Assembly: GCA_020536535.1 (NCBI GenBank)
Contig: JAHLWZ010000476.1
Location: 27,283 to 91,282, forward strand
Direction of reading: 5' to 3'
Length of the DNA stretch: 64,000 nucleotides
Origin: Pelomyxa schiedti
Lineage: Eukaryota > Evosea > Pelobiontida > Pelomyxidae
Shown here in pieces: positions 48,526 through 60,365 of the stretch. The position numbers and the translations under genes were made by a program. The notes under the pieces were generated by a model that was not told the origin of the DNA, did no database searches, and saw nothing but the letters and a program-made list of their open reading frames with translations. How positions within the stretch are numbered: the stretch's first letter is position 1; every line of letters begins with the position of its first letter.

Positions 48526-48877
48526 GAATAGTGTCACATAACATTTCTCCCCCAATAACAACCACGTCTGTTGCATCGGTTTTTCAGGTTGTGTAAAAGC
48601 CTTCCAACGATGAGGACTCTAAGAGCATCTGCTGCAATTGAACCCTCTCGTCAAGCAAGTGATAAGACCCTCGTTCCCATTTGAGTGTTGTGTGTGTGAT
48701 AGTGTCTATCAGGAAGAATTATTTTTGTTATTATTCCTATTTACAATCTCCCTGCGTTGTAACGGTGGGGATTCAAGGAAAGGCCATTAGAATGAACGCC
48801 CTTCCTCACAAAACCGCGAAGCAAAAAGCACCCAATACCACAACCAACACAGCCTCCTCCCCCCAATCCGACCCACA
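48526..48877. other. Intergenic region
   Basis: 352 bp between two plus-strand genes. It probably contains the 3' UTR of the vWA-VIT gene and the promoter of the next gene. Nothing else convincing seen. Confidence 0.35.
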
Positions 48878-50812
48878 ATGTCGCGGCACCACCGGCCACT
48901 GCTTCAGCCGACGATATGGATCCTGGTCACCGTGGCGGCGTCGCTGGTCTCGTGCGCGAGCGACAACAACTGCAACGCGCGGCAGGCCACGGCGTGCTCG
49001 ACGCCCTACTACGAGTGCCTCGAATCGGCGCTCTCCGNNNNNNNNNNNNNNNNNNNNNNNNNNNNNNNNNNNNNNNNNNNNNNNNNNNNNNNNNNNNNNN
49101 NNNNNNNNNNNNNNNNNNNNNNNNNNNNNNNNNNNNNTGGATCCTGGTCACCGTGGCGGCGTCGCTGGTCTCGTGCGCGAGCGACAACAACTGCAACGCG
49201 CGGCAGGCCACGGCGTGCTCGACGCCCTACTACGAGTGCCTCGAATCGGCGCTCTCCGTGGACCGCGTGTGCGGGTGCATCGACGAGCTCGGGGTGTGCG
49301 TCACGGCGGCGGGGTGCCGCGACGTGGCCCAGATGGTGGAATTCGTGGACAGCCAGTGCATCCCTGCGGGGTGCTCCTTGTGCAGTGACGACCAGCCTGA
49401 TGGTGGACGGTTTGTATTTTTTATTTTTATTTTTATTTTTATTTTTATTTTTTATTTTAATTTTGATTTTGGTTTTATTTTGATTTTTGTTTTTGTTTTT
49501 GTTTTTTCCATTGTATGCTTGTCTTTCGAACTATGGGACATAATACTTTGCCAGGTGGGCGATGTGGCTAAGTTTGGGGATGTTCTTGGCTGCACTGTTG
49601 TGCTTTGTAGTGTTCCTTGTGGTTCTAATAGTCTTCCGGAAACGCACCAACAACAAGTGCATTGCTTCAGAATCCCTGCTATTTGTGGCTGGCGTTACGT
49701 TATTTGTTGTTTCTGTTGCATTTGCAGCAGGTCCTACTGATAGTCTAGAGTTTTATACACTTCTTCAGGGAAGTCCCGTATGTGCACTTTTTTCATACAT
49801 TAAACACAAAAACCAACGACTCTCGAAAAAGTTTTCCGCGCGCATCGATGAGCTGACAAGTAGCACTGCCTCTGTCCTTTCCTCCACATCCAATATTGTC
49901 TATCACTACATACCAACGGAGCTCGCAATAAATGACCAATTGGTATCTTGGTAATAGTTCATTGAGGCTTGTTAGTGACTACTTTCAGACAACACTTTCT
50001 TCCACTTACACATTCGAGACATCCTCCTCAATGGTACCAGAATGCTTTGGTTATTATTTGATTAATGGGAGCTATTTCCAAGTTGACTCCTCCGTGAACT
50101 CAACTTCTGACTTTTGCATTCTTGAGGGGGAAAGGAAAGTTTGGGACGAACTTTTTTTGTTTTATTCATTTTCTGTGCAGTAGTTATTCTGATACCATGA
50201 GCAAAGGCAATTGTGACAATGATGCTCTTTACTCTTTCCCAGAAGTAACAAGTGTGAACATATCCCAGCAGGTTTTTCCCCAAAAATAAAGCAGTCCGGA
50301 AATAATCTGTAGATATCGTCTTTCTTCTGCTAGGTTGTGACAACTGACAGCTATTATTTCTGCTGGAGTGGAATGGCTAACGGCACTTCGGGAACAGTTA
50401 ACTTTGACCTGGATGTTGTCACATACAACACAACCGCTGCTGTACAGACATGTGAATCGCAATCCTGCAACTATACAGTGGAGGTACAACACTTTTCTTG
50501 TATGTTTTTAGTTCTAATCAGTCCAATTAGGACGACGTCTACTATGTGGTAATGGAGATCACAAACGAAAACACTGATATGGCTACGTGCCGCATTTACA
50601 TTTTTGGCGATCACTCCAAATTCTACACCATTATCATCGTTCTTGTTGTTCTGATGTTGGCAATTGGAGTAGTTCTTTCTCTGCTAATCCCCTTCATCCG
50701 CTTCTGTTGGACCTATAACCCTCTGGGAAGCAAGAGCAAGAAGAAGAAGACCAATGAAGAACTGACTCTTCTGCAAGAGGAAAGCTACAAAACATCCAAA
50801 ACTAAACACTAA
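48878..50812 (+). CDS. Membrane protein with Cys-rich ectodomain (interrupted by a false gap)
   Basis: Unrecognised. ATG 48878 (MSRHHRPLL) starts a signal peptide (WILVTVAASLVSCAS) followed by a Cys-rich module of about 80 residues (CNARQATACSTPYYECLESA, VCGCIDELGVC, CRDVAQMVEFV, CIPAGCSLC). The 100-N gap and the duplicated 121 bp around it break this exon; collapsing the duplicate restores one frame. An intron with a TTTTTA run (about 49408-49556) leads to a transmembrane segment (MFLAALLCFVVFLVVLIVF) and another (LLFVAGVTLFVVSVAF), several extracellular-type exons with N-glycosylation sequons, then a final transmembrane segment (FYTIIIVLVVLMLAIGVVLS) and a basic tail (KSKKKK) ending at 50812. 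A surface receptor or transporter accessory protein is possible. Exons between 49770 and 50520 are approximate. Confidence 0.6.
48917..49258. repeat. Assembly artefact: identical 121-bp ends around a 100-N gap
   Basis: Bases 48917-49037 and 49138-49258 are identical, separated by exactly 100 N (49038-49137). Two overlapping contig ends were scaffolded with a default gap instead of being merged. Removing the gap and one copy leaves the coding frame of the surrounding exon intact. Confidence 0.9.
49411..49506. repeat. TTTTTA/TTTTG simple repeat in an intron
   Basis: Near-continuous short tandem runs of TTTTTA changing to TTTTG lie inside the first intron of the Cys-rich membrane protein. They explain a false hydrophobic reading frame (FIFIFIF) in this stretch. 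Confidence 0.8.
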
Positions 50813-50865
50813 AAAAAATATTGTTCTTTCTAAAATGTATTCTTTGTCAGTGACATGTTGTTGGC

Positions 50866-52426
50866 TCAAGGGGATTTTTGGGGTTGCTGTTGGGTCGTAG
50901 TGCTGTGATCATATGATACTTTCTTGCTGAGAGGGGGCAAGTGCCCCTTCGGCATTGTGGGACCGGGTGACGATGTTGGATTGCTTGTGCTGTCGACAAC
51001 AGCACAAGTGAATTGTGGGGTGTTACTAGATGTGGTTGAGATTGTGATGTTCTGTGGTGGGATGTCTTTGGTAATTTCTACAAATGGTGCGGCTAGAGTG
51101 TGGTGCGGTTGGGGACTTATGGGCTGAAGGGGTGCCAGTATTCTGGGAGTGGTGCCAGGTTTTGCTGACTGCGGACGGCTTTGTTGTTGAGCCGAGGGAA
51201 TTGAGATTCTCGGGGGCGGATTATGGGTGGTGGTTGTAGAAGTGCTTTTTCCCACTGGTGAAGGTGGTTCTTGGGCTGAATATTGCTGAATTACATCCCT
51301 TACATCTTTTAAATATATATGCAGGTCATCCAGCTGTTCTAGGAGCGATGTGCTTGCAGATATTGGTTTTCCTCGTGATATACAATGGTTGAGGTCTCCA
51401 CATGCACTAAGTTGTTATGCCGGTGGATTAGGGTCTCATATTATTCACAAGAAGACAACAGTACTAGCCGAGAATACAACAGGTGTCTGTGTTTTAAGGT
51501 ATCCCAACTGGAGTCTAATTTTTGCGCCATCTTGTTGTTTCTCTGCACCATTTTTTTGTACTCATTGCGTAATTGTGAGAGCTGAATGTTCAAATGGAGG
51601 ATTTGCTTGGATTGGGCCTGAAAATTGTTACGTTCAAATAAATACAACCTTTCAAACCTCAACAAACTGTTGAACTAAATCTGTGTGATGTGTGGGACTC
51701 TGAGATAAGATTTGTTGCAGTTGGGTTGAATTCAAGGTGAGTGTCTCCCACCTTTCGATAAGTGATTCGATAGAATTAAATTCATCTGTGCGTTCTAGCA
51801 CACGTTTCAGGAATTGTTGATAAACCATCACTTTTATATTCAAAAGGACATAAATCACTTGGAGAAAAGGTAGAGTTACAGACATTGTGAGAGTTCCTGG
51901 GTTTTCCTTTCCTTCTCCTTGGTAAGAAATGATAGCTTCTGCTGTAACTCATCAAGTTGTTTTTCTCTTTCCCGCTTCCGAGCCTTTTCTTCTTGATATC
52001 TTTTTTCATACATATTCAATCTATCTACAGCCTCCTAATACATGTCAGACGAGAACCGGAGAAAAAAACAAAACGAACTTTGAAAGATGCGTTAAACTTT
52101 TGAGCAGACTTCTCCGTTTCCATTCTTTTTATTTTAAGTTGCACATCACACCTCCCCAATGTTTGTCGTGCCTTGTCATGTTCCATCTAAACAAGGAAGG
52201 GCCAGAGCAATAAAAAAAAAAAGTGAGCTGGAAGTGCTCGAAGTGCACAATGACAATGAACTCTCCCACAATGTACCCTCTGAAGTACATCCGAGTCGTC
52301 TGCAATTGCTTGCGGCTCGGCACCATTTTGACTTTCCCCCACCTCGGCCGTTTGGTCACCTCCAGTTTCGTTATTTGCTTTGTGCGTAGACTCGTCCCCT
52401 GGTTGCGTGGTACCAACCTGGTTCAT
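50866..52426 (-). CDS. CCDC42/CFAP73-like coiled-coil protein
   Basis: Likely flagellar/axonemal coiled-coil protein (DUF4200 group). ATG 52426 opens an acidic, Gln-rich head (NQVGTTQPGDESTHKANNE). The next exons give a long coiled coil: EAVDRLNMYEKRYQEEKARK, RKREREKQLDELQQKLSFLT, then after an intron near 51832-51893 the family signature YQQFLKRVLERTDEFNSIES and LIERWETLTLNSTQL, and a further coil with HLNIQLSQLRNEYKKMVQRN. The C-terminus is Pro/Ser/Thr-rich and disordered (stop at 50866). The Y-x-x-FL-x-x-V...F...I...R-x-x-TL pattern is what points to CCDC42/CFAP73. If right, the organism builds motile flagella. Some joins (51260-51440) are not resolved. Convergent with the Cys-rich membrane-protein gene, which ends 54 bp away. 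Confidence 0.65.
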
Positions 52427-52499
52427 TCAAGCAAAAAAACCCCGTAGAGTGACAACCAAAACACCTACAGAAGTCAAGTAAAAATAACAGTTCTGTTCT

Positions 52500-54940
52500 T
52501 TAGAGGGGATAAATAAAGAGGGGTTCGAGGGTACTAAGGTTGTGGTGCATATTGTTCTTCTGTAGCAGGGTGTGGAAGAAGTGCTGAAAATCAGTCGGCG
52601 ATGGTTGTGTGAGAGTGGTGCTGGCAAACAGTTTGTCCCTGACATTTTTGTTTTGTGCAAGCTCTTGTGTTACATGGGCATTTGCCTTGGCTAGGCTTTT
52701 GTGAGGGGATATTAATGGTCATAGAAAACCCTTACCAAGTAGCTCAAGGCACTCTGTGGAGAAATTGTCCATGTTGTCACATGATCTGTCGTTGTGATTA
52801 GAAGGCCGTAAAGTCAAAGTCAAAGTGATATACTGGTGGTAACAGGGATCAGCTGCAACATTACATACACCACCAAACAAATCACGGTCATCTCCAGTTT
52901 TGAGTTCCCCTAGAGCGATATATGAGAGAGCGCCGATTATGTAATGGAAACAACCTGCCCCTCCTTCAACCATGTTTGCGGGAATGCCATAGTAATTAAA
53001 GGGATAATAATCAGAAGCACCATGGCTGTTGATCAGCTTGTAGTGGTAATCCTGTGATTCTATATAATCCGATAGCATTTTCTATAATAAAATGAGTGAA
53101 ACGAGATATATTTTCAGGACTACTTGTATTTGTATACTTCCATACTGAGCAGTTGGCTGGGTTACAGTAGATCCATTTATAATCTCCAAAATATAATTTG
53201 GGCTTGAAATCATATCCATATTCAGGTTGCAAACAATTTTTGCTCTTTCAGTCATATTGAGACCCTTTTGTTACAAAAAATTGTTAATTTGTTTACACCA
53301 AACAAACAAATCAAAGATACCTGCAAGTACAAGAATGATCCAACAAGACCATACTCTTCAGCAGCCCACCACATAAACTTTATCTTATTTTTGATCCAAT
53401 CAGACATCCTTAGCAGTTATAAGTCGGATTCAAGGGGACTTTGCCAAGTCACTTCGTTTTCGAGACAACCAGAGCTATCTCCAATAAAGTCATACTTCCA
53501 CTCCCATTATCATTAATACCTGGTGCCTAATTGCCAGATAGTAGTAGAATTTTAATTGATGGAAAGTAGGGAGAGTGAGAAAGGTAAAGAAAATAACCTC
53601 AGAAGCAGAATCCAGATGAGCTCCTACAGTCACTACATTATTTGGATCTCCCTAACTGGAATGAGTAGGAACTATCAAAACTGTCCTTACGGTTGGAGTT
53701 TCTGCAATCAAATTTGCTGTGCTCACAATAGTTGATTCAATGGAGAACTGGAGTATGTTGAATAAAGGAAAAAAGAAGTGGAAGTGAACTGGGAGAAACC
53801 TCAACATTCAGTGCAGCAGTAGACCCATAGGCAAGTAACATTTGTGCCAAACTGGCTTGATTAAACCGCATTGGAAGCAAAAGATCGAAACATACTTGCC
53901 TGTGACAGTAATGCCAGGAATAGGGTGATTGTATGTGGAAAAATAATACCTATTCATAGAATGAGTCAGTTGCCAAGTTAAAAGTAGAGTACCGTGGTGG
54001 GGATGTTGGGGATTGTGCACTATAACCCATGATCATTGAGGCAGAGTTACTTTGATTTGGTCATTAGAAAGAGACTGTGACCAAAATATACATACTTGAC
54101 AGCTACAGCAACCTTCTCACTCCAGGAGCAGACATTACCGGGGTCAGTAATAACAGCAACAGCACCGTTTGGACAACCTACAGTAATCAATACTTATCAA
54201 AATCTATTAGGGTACCCAAATAATCTGCGTCAGTACAACCAGGACCAGAAACATTGCATAAAGGAGCTCCGTAAACTTTGCTACTTGCACTGCCTCCCAA
54301 GACCCTCCAGTCAGTACTGTATATGAAGGCCACATTTACAGGCGACGACAAAGCCATTTTTGTGGAGGTTTTGTTGAGCATGGTGAGAGAGAATATTACG
54401 GAATTCCTCCAAACAATAAGGCCAGATCCTTCTAACTGCTGTTCCACGTATTCGAGTGATGCTTCATATCCCCTTTAATTGCCATTAAGGATATGCAATA
54501 AACTAATGGACGAAATAGGTACCCACTAAAATCTGTTCTGCAATTACCATATTGCTCGGCAATAGCTTGGAGTTGCCCAAGACCCTCAATAATATTTTCA
54601 ACATTCATATCTTCATCCAAGTGCACGTTGTTGGTCCTGTTGAAAACAGCAACCAGCACTAAAGAGGAGATTATAGTGAGCTCCAACCTTCACATTTCAC
54701 TATTATAGCGCTACTCCTATTTGATTTTATTCTTTGGATAGCATTTTGTTTTCTTAGAAAGAACTACACACCTAGAGCGACCACAATCAAAGCAACGACC
54801 ACAACGAACACCTCAACAGAGGCTAAAATGACCTTTCGCTTGGTACATCGTGCACGAATGCGAAGCCACCACGGGGGGGACGACGGCTCGGGCCCAGACC
54901 ACCCCGGTTTATGCTCGACGAGAGGTATGTCCGACGACAT
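52500..54940 (-). CDS. Type II membrane M28 zinc aminopeptidase with PA domain
   Basis: Zinc exopeptidase facing the cell exterior or a vacuole. ATG 54940 encodes a basic cytosolic head (LRIRARCTKRK) and a membrane anchor (VILASVEVFVVVVALIVVAL). Then LQAIAEQYGNCRTDFSGGYE and ASLEYVEQQLEGSG (family N-terminus), a PA domain (PNGAVAVITDPGNVCSW, NLAQMLLAYGS), and the peptidase: NVVTVGAHLDSASE (His and Asp), PGINDNGSGSMTLLE (Asp), MWWAAEEYGLVGS (EE), VCNLNMDMISSPNY (Asp), GASDYYPFNYYGIPA and DPCYHQSCDN (His). All five metal ligands and the catalytic Glu are present, so it should be active. At least 12 introns of 40-75 nt; joins follow phase throughout. Pairs head to head with the secreted beta-propeller gene, 243 bp apart. 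Confidence 0.9.
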
Positions 54941-55183
54941 TGCGGGACGGTGTATGGAGTTGGGCTGCGCTTTGGGAGAGAAGTTACGACGAAATCAAGG
55001 TTCCGACGGTTCGGCTGACTGATGACCGATCAGCTGTTGACTTTATGTGCTGTGGTTTGAGGGACCACTTTCTACATTGGGTATATGAAGCAGAGAGTAA
55101 TCATTGACATGAGCGAGTGCCTGTTCCACGCAGGACAGATTCCCTGAAAGAAACCGGTTTCGTCCGTGATCACAGCAACGCGC

Positions 55184-56855
55184 ATGTACCTGGCATTCCT
55201 TGTGTTTTTGTGGCTGTGTGGTGTCGCCGTCACTGGCGCGAGCTACTACTACCCCTGGTCTGTGAACCCCGTTCTCGTCCCATCATCAGGAAGTTCCACT
55301 CAGGGCTGGAACAACTGCTACGCCCCCGACCTGCATCAACTTGGTGCCGCGTACCAAAATTCATGGGTGATGTTCTACGGCAGCCAAAGCGGCGACGGTC
55401 ACGACCAAATTTTCCTAGCTTTCTCGGAAGACAAGCAGGTTTGCTTTGGGCTTGCATTTAAGTTTTTCCTTTCTGTTTCCTTTATCTATTTGTTATATAT
55501 TTTTCCCTATGTTTCTCAATGTTCGAAATAGCAATGGAGGAAACACCCGTCTGATCATTCACCACAACCCTGTTTATCACGAGGAACTTCAAATCATGTA
55601 AACGACCCCTCAGCTGTGTATGCACGGGGAAAGTGGTGGCTGTACTACACAGATGCAGTTGTTGATATTGACGATCGAGTTTGGCTTGCAACTGCAACGT
55701 CTTTAGACACAAGTTTCACGAAGATAGCTAAAGTAATTGATGTTGGTCCTGCTGGAAGTTGGTCATCCTACAAGGTAGAACCTCTGTCTGATGCCATTAG
55801 AAGAAAACCTTTCTCAAGGTAGGAAGGCCATCTGTTCGATATATCAATGACACCTTCTGGATGTGGTATGATGGGCAGGATTCTACAATCCGATCCTGCA
55901 TTGGTCTAGCATTTTCGTCAGATGGAATTAATTTTATTCAAGTCTGGACCACCAGTATTTTTGAGAACTACTCACTTTCCATGTAGTACTCAGGAAACCC
56001 CGTATTTTGTGATGTTGCAGCCATTGACGTAAAAGAGCTTCACGATCCCATTGATGGCCACATTGTCTCATACATGATGGCAATACAGGCAATGAACAGA
56101 AACCAAAACAATTGCGGTCCTTACACAATCAGGGCGGAGATGGCTCCTACTGGGCAAACTCACCTGATGGGATATCTTGGGCATACCAAGGGTTACTTGT
56201 CCCCGTCAGTGGTCAAGATTATGACCGATACGGACAGGTATCAACAATAGTAGTACTTCCTAACGCTTAGACCCTCTAACAGGTAACACCATTTCTTGAA
56301 CTAAGTGCTGACCAAAGCCAAGTATCTGCTGTGTGGTATGGCGGTGCCAGTGCTTCCTCGTGGGATAAAAATGCCATAGCTGTGTCATTCCAAACAGGCG
56401 GAGCCCCAAATGTTACCACCGGTGGATGCACTGTAAGAAAGAAAACATCCTCAACAACTAACCCTCACCATCCCAAAAACATCACGGCAGTACTGCACTA
56501 CCCGAGGTGTCTCTTGTGCTGAGCAATGTGCAACATCTAAAAACGGAGATACAGGTTCTTTAAGAAACCTCATTCCCCTTTCCTTAACCGCAATAACAAT
56601 CACAAGGTTACTGTGGTGCCCCAGGTTCACATGATTCTAGTGCTTGTTGTGCCTGTTACAGTGACAAGTGCGGCATTTTTGCACACTACTATCATAAAAA
56701 AAAAACCCAACAAAAAGCTCACTAACATGTACAGGTGTGCAACATGCCTCCCTACAGGAGAGCTTGATTGCTTCACTGCTTGTTGTGATTCTGGTGCAGC
56801 TGCTGGAATGTGTGGGGATGGCCTGACTCCAAGTGATTGTTGTGTTTGTTACTAG
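55184..56855 (+). CDS. Secreted five-bladed beta-propeller protein (glycoside hydrolase 43/62-like) with Cys-rich tail
   Basis: Start ATG 55184 gives a signal peptide (YLAFLVFLWLCGVAVTGA). The body has repeats of the GH43/GH32-type propeller: NNCYAPDLHQLGAAYQNSWV, MFYGSQ...HDQIFLAFS, NDPSAVYARGKWWLYYTDAV, RVWLATATSLD, GRPSVRYINDTFWMWYDG, SCIGLAFSSDGINF, then VTPFLELSADQSQVSAVWYG. WYG/WYDG with following LAxS are typical blade motifs. The N-terminal Asp in APD and NDP could be catalytic or metal residues, but I cannot fix the active site. The C-terminus has two Cys-rich pieces (CAEQCATS; CLPTGELDCFTACCDSG...CCVC) that may be a carbohydrate-binding or secreted Cys-knot tail. Eight or so introns. 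Function fits degrading plant or bacterial polysaccharide taken up as food. Confidence 0.7.
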
Positions 56856-57043
56856 GCTACCATCCTTTGTAATAACAAAAAAGTAACTGTAAGGAAAAAG
56901 GCGAACATAAAAGGAAATTGTTTGTTGGCTTGTTTGACCACAATGATTCTCTCACAGTGGAAAACTAAGCGATGGAATCCAAAGAAGTTCTGGCCAATTG
57001 TTTCAATCCTCTGATCCAACTGTGTACAGAGTGTTAGTCAAAC

Positions 57044-58865
57044 CTAGGACAGTGATGATAGGTACAACTTGGGTGGGTGGCAACACTTTCGAGTGGCTGT
57101 GGGTGTTGTTGTAGGGGTGGTAGTTGTACGTCGAGTTTCTGTGAGAAGTTTATTAGAAACGAATACAAGTAAACTTTCATGGTTGTTTTTTGAGCTTACG
57201 GATTCATCCTCTTTATCGTCATCGGGAGGGAGCTGAGGTGGAGGTAGAATCGTCCATTCTGGTGGAATATCTGTAGTAGGGAAATTGGGGAAGGGGTGTG
57301 GGAAGTGTGTTTGTTCTGAGCAAAGATGGCCTCCTGACTTCTGGGTACACATTTTGGGTGCCGATTCCATTTCAGAAGCATGGTGAGGAGGTGGAGAGGT
57401 GGTAGGGTTGAAAAACTGACCCAGGGCAAATGGAGATGCCAATTGAGGAAGATGTGGTAGCGTGGTACCCATTGGTTCCTGTGGTGGTTGCGGTGTCTCG
57501 TGAGAACCACTAGAATTGGGTGGCTCACTCTGGGGAGCATGCTCTGCAGGTTTCATGGCCTGGAATGGAAGTTGTTTGAGAGAAAAGACAATTAAACCCA
57601 AAAGGTTTTACCCGACATGGGCAGCAAGCTTTCTTTTGAATCTGAAGATGATGAGCTATGATTGTGGAAAAAGAAAGAAACCAGTTGCCGCTGCTGTTTA
57701 AGCAGTTGAGACACCACAGTGGGATCAGCCGCATACAAAGAGATATATGGTTGTGCCAATGGCAAAATCCGTTGCAATAGCTGTTGTTGATGTGCATAGT
57801 GCTGGGCATTCCAGATTTTCATACATATTTTGACGTGAGTCATCTGAGATTCATGAAGGGGACCTACGAAATTCTTAAGGAGATGCAGTTAGACGATGCA
57901 TAGATTACTTGACGAGGCACTATCCGATGAAGATTTTCTTGTAGTTTTATGTTTTGTCAGTTTTTTAGTGGAAGTCTGGGAATTGTCAAGGGACATAACA
58001 CACTAATATGGAATACCTCTTCTTTGACAGGTTGTCTTGAACGAGTTTTTCGTTTAGTAATTGGCTTTTTTCTACCCTTGCGCTGTACCTCATGACATTG
58101 CGCATCTTCACATGTACACCCCTTGCTTGTGTCATTGCATAGAACACCACTGTGAGGTGAGGTAGGTGATGGAGTGGGGGTAGGGGTTGCAGTTGGAGTC
58201 ACTGAAGTGGAAGTTGGTGAAGCATAAATGTTTGTTGGAGTGCTTGTTGTAGATGACGGGGGAGAAAGTGCAATGCCCGGGAGAACTGGTGGCCTTGAGG
58301 GCTCAGAAATGAGTTCCTCTTTTACTTTGTATCTTCCTCCAATATCCAATTTGGAGAAGTCATTTTCTTCGTTTGTGATACTAACATCACCAGTGGACTT
58401 CCTAGTGCGCCTTTTTCGAGTATTGTAGGAGTGAATCTGAACGTCAGTTTCACGTGAACTTTGGAGCTGCCGAGCTAAATCACAATTAATAATTTAGTGA
58501 AAGTGCCCAACTGCTCACGTGTTCTTGGCCTCAGCAACATTTGAAAGGCGGGAGCATCATCAGCAGGAGCAAGCTGTAAAGCCGTTTAAAATTTCGAATT
58601 ATACACATATAAGTAACAGAACGGAATCAAATAATACCCTTTTCCTAGACGAAGCTGATTGCTGTTCCTCGACAGGGGGTGACAGAGTAGGGGACAACGG
58701 GGGATGTGCACACGGCGAGGGCGTGTTCGACAAGGGCGAAGGGGGCGATGGCGACGGCGACGGCGAGAGTGACGGCGATAGCGACGGCGAGATTGACGGC
58801 GACAGGGAGGGGGACGCCGACTCCACGAGCGGCGAAAGTGGGTCTGGTTCCGGGGCTGTTGTCAT
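57044..58865 (-). CDS. Unknown basic/proline-rich protein, possibly nuclear
   Basis: Unrecognised. ATG 58865 begins a Ser/Pro repeat region encoded by GC-rich DNA (SPSLSPSLSPS). After intron 58594-58635 come DDAPAFQMLLRPRT and, after 58481-58520, basic clusters NTRKRRTRKS and KRKTRSRQPVKEE, with a Cys-containing segment (CNDTSKGCTCEDAQC) between them. Later exons encode a helical stretch (MTHVKICMKIWNAQHYAHQQ, RILPLAQPYISLYAADPTVV, SQLLKQQRQLV) and then a Pro-rich end with stop at 57044. Two clusters of basic residues and the Pro/Ser content suggest a chromatin or transcription factor-like protein, but no domain is visible. The exon order from 57900 to 58000 is uncertain. Confidence 0.5.
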
Positions 58866-59323
58866 GTGTCGGGATTAACGTCGCTGCCACAAACTGCACC
58901 GCCAACAAACCACGGGGAAAAAAAAAAAAGAAAAAAAATTAGGAGGGTCATCGTGCGTTCGAACGTGCATTTGGTGTAGGAACGAAGAGACACAAGGAAA
59001 GAAATGAAGCGACGTGGGGTGCGTTGAGGGGGGGAAAAAAACCGTCGCGGTGGTGCCACGTACCGTTGTCCGTTTATTTAATTTTTTTTTCTTCGTGCAA
59101 CAAGGGAGAGGAAAAATTCCATCTGCGCTTCCCAAGATGGTGCCTTGATTTTCCACAATGTTTCCTTTCTTCCAAAGCCTTTTTTCCATTGACACAACAC
59201 CCTCTCCCTCGCGTTCCTTGACTCCACTCCGGAACACCCTCATTCTAGTCCCCCAGTTGGCCTAACTTCCAAAACTCCTGCGAAAAACCACAAAACCGTC
59301 GTCGTTTAAGTAGGTATCAACCA
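58866..59323. promoter_or_regulatory. Divergent promoter region
   Basis: 458 bp between the basic/Pro-rich gene (-) and the inositol polyphosphate kinase gene (+). It has A-runs near 58920-58940 and a CpG-rich middle. No RNA gene or coding frame stands out. Confidence 0.4.
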
Positions 59324-60365
59324 ATGGCAACGGCACCAAGGCACCAGCCCGACGCGGCGGACCAAGTTGGAGGCCACGGGGGAAAACAAGGACTGGTGTT
59401 TGAGGGCAACAGGATCTACAAACCGGCGCTGATGCCCAAGGAGAAGGCGTTCTACGAGAGCATCCAGGCGTCCGGCGAGAACAACGGGTCCGTGGCGCCT
59501 CGCTATTATGGGTGCGTAACGAGGGACACGCAGTGGGGCCCCCTTGAGTACATGATCCTTGAGAACATCACAACCCCAATGAAGTTCCCGTCGATGCTCG
59601 ACATGAAACTTGGCACTCGCACTTGGTAGTTAGTTAGTCCAATTTTTACAAGATATAGCATTCAATCGCACCAAAATACTTTGGAAACGACTGGGAGAGG
59701 GAAAAATTGTTAAGCAGTGTTGAGCAATATTATTGGAAAATTAGAGATATTTTATAAGTTTGGAAATAATGTCATATGATCGTGTATCTTCTATTGGAAG
59801 AGGGATAGTGACTGACGTATCTCAAACAACCTCATAGGGATGCTGATTGCTCTCCAGAAAAGAAAGCGGGACATATTGAGCGTGCTGAGCAGACAACAAG
59901 TGTAATGTACGGCTTTGTCTTCTGTGGAATGAAAGGTAAAGTTTCATGCTTTCTTTCACTGTTTCTTATTCTCATGCAGTTTACAACAAAGTCGAGCAGC
60001 GACACACCAAGTACCCCAAGCACTTTGGTTGGGATGCCCGCACTGATGAGAAAATGCAGGCGGCACTTGGAATTTTCCTCCACGATGGCGAGAAAGTCCG
60101 CAAGGACGCCATTGTTGCATGGCTGCCCAAGATAGCAGCCCTGCGTGCGTGGTATGCTCAGCGCAAGTGGCACATGTTTGCTGCATCACTCCTATTTGCG
60201 TATGATGTTGATGCAGAGGGTGCTGCCCAGCCTGACATTCGCCTGATCGACTTTGCTCACTCTTGGAACACCTCCACAATGACCCCTGAAGAGAGGACGA
60301 GTGACCCCTCTGGAGTCCTCACTGGCATAGACAACCTTGTTTCCTTCCTCAAGAAATTTCTGTAA
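59324..60365 (+). CDS. Inositol polyphosphate multikinase-type kinase
   Basis: Phosphorylates inositol phosphates (IPK family, Pfam IPK). Exons 59324-59625, 59838-59935 and 59980-60365, phases 2 and 1, about 260 residues, typical for a minimal IPMK. Signatures: VFEGNRIYKPALMPKEKAFY (N-lobe), YYGCV, MILENITTPMKFPSMLDMKL followed by GTRTW (the PxxxDxKxG substrate and catalytic motif), GFVFCGMKVYN, HMFAASLLFAYD (SSLL-type motif with AAS) and IRLIDFAHS (the IDF metal-binding motif), then TGIDNLVSFL. Both catalytic motifs are intact. The first exon is GC-rich and carries a short hydrophilic lead (MATAPRHQPDAADQVGG). No extra domains, so it is probably a soluble enzyme of the cytosol or nucleus. 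Confidence 0.9.
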
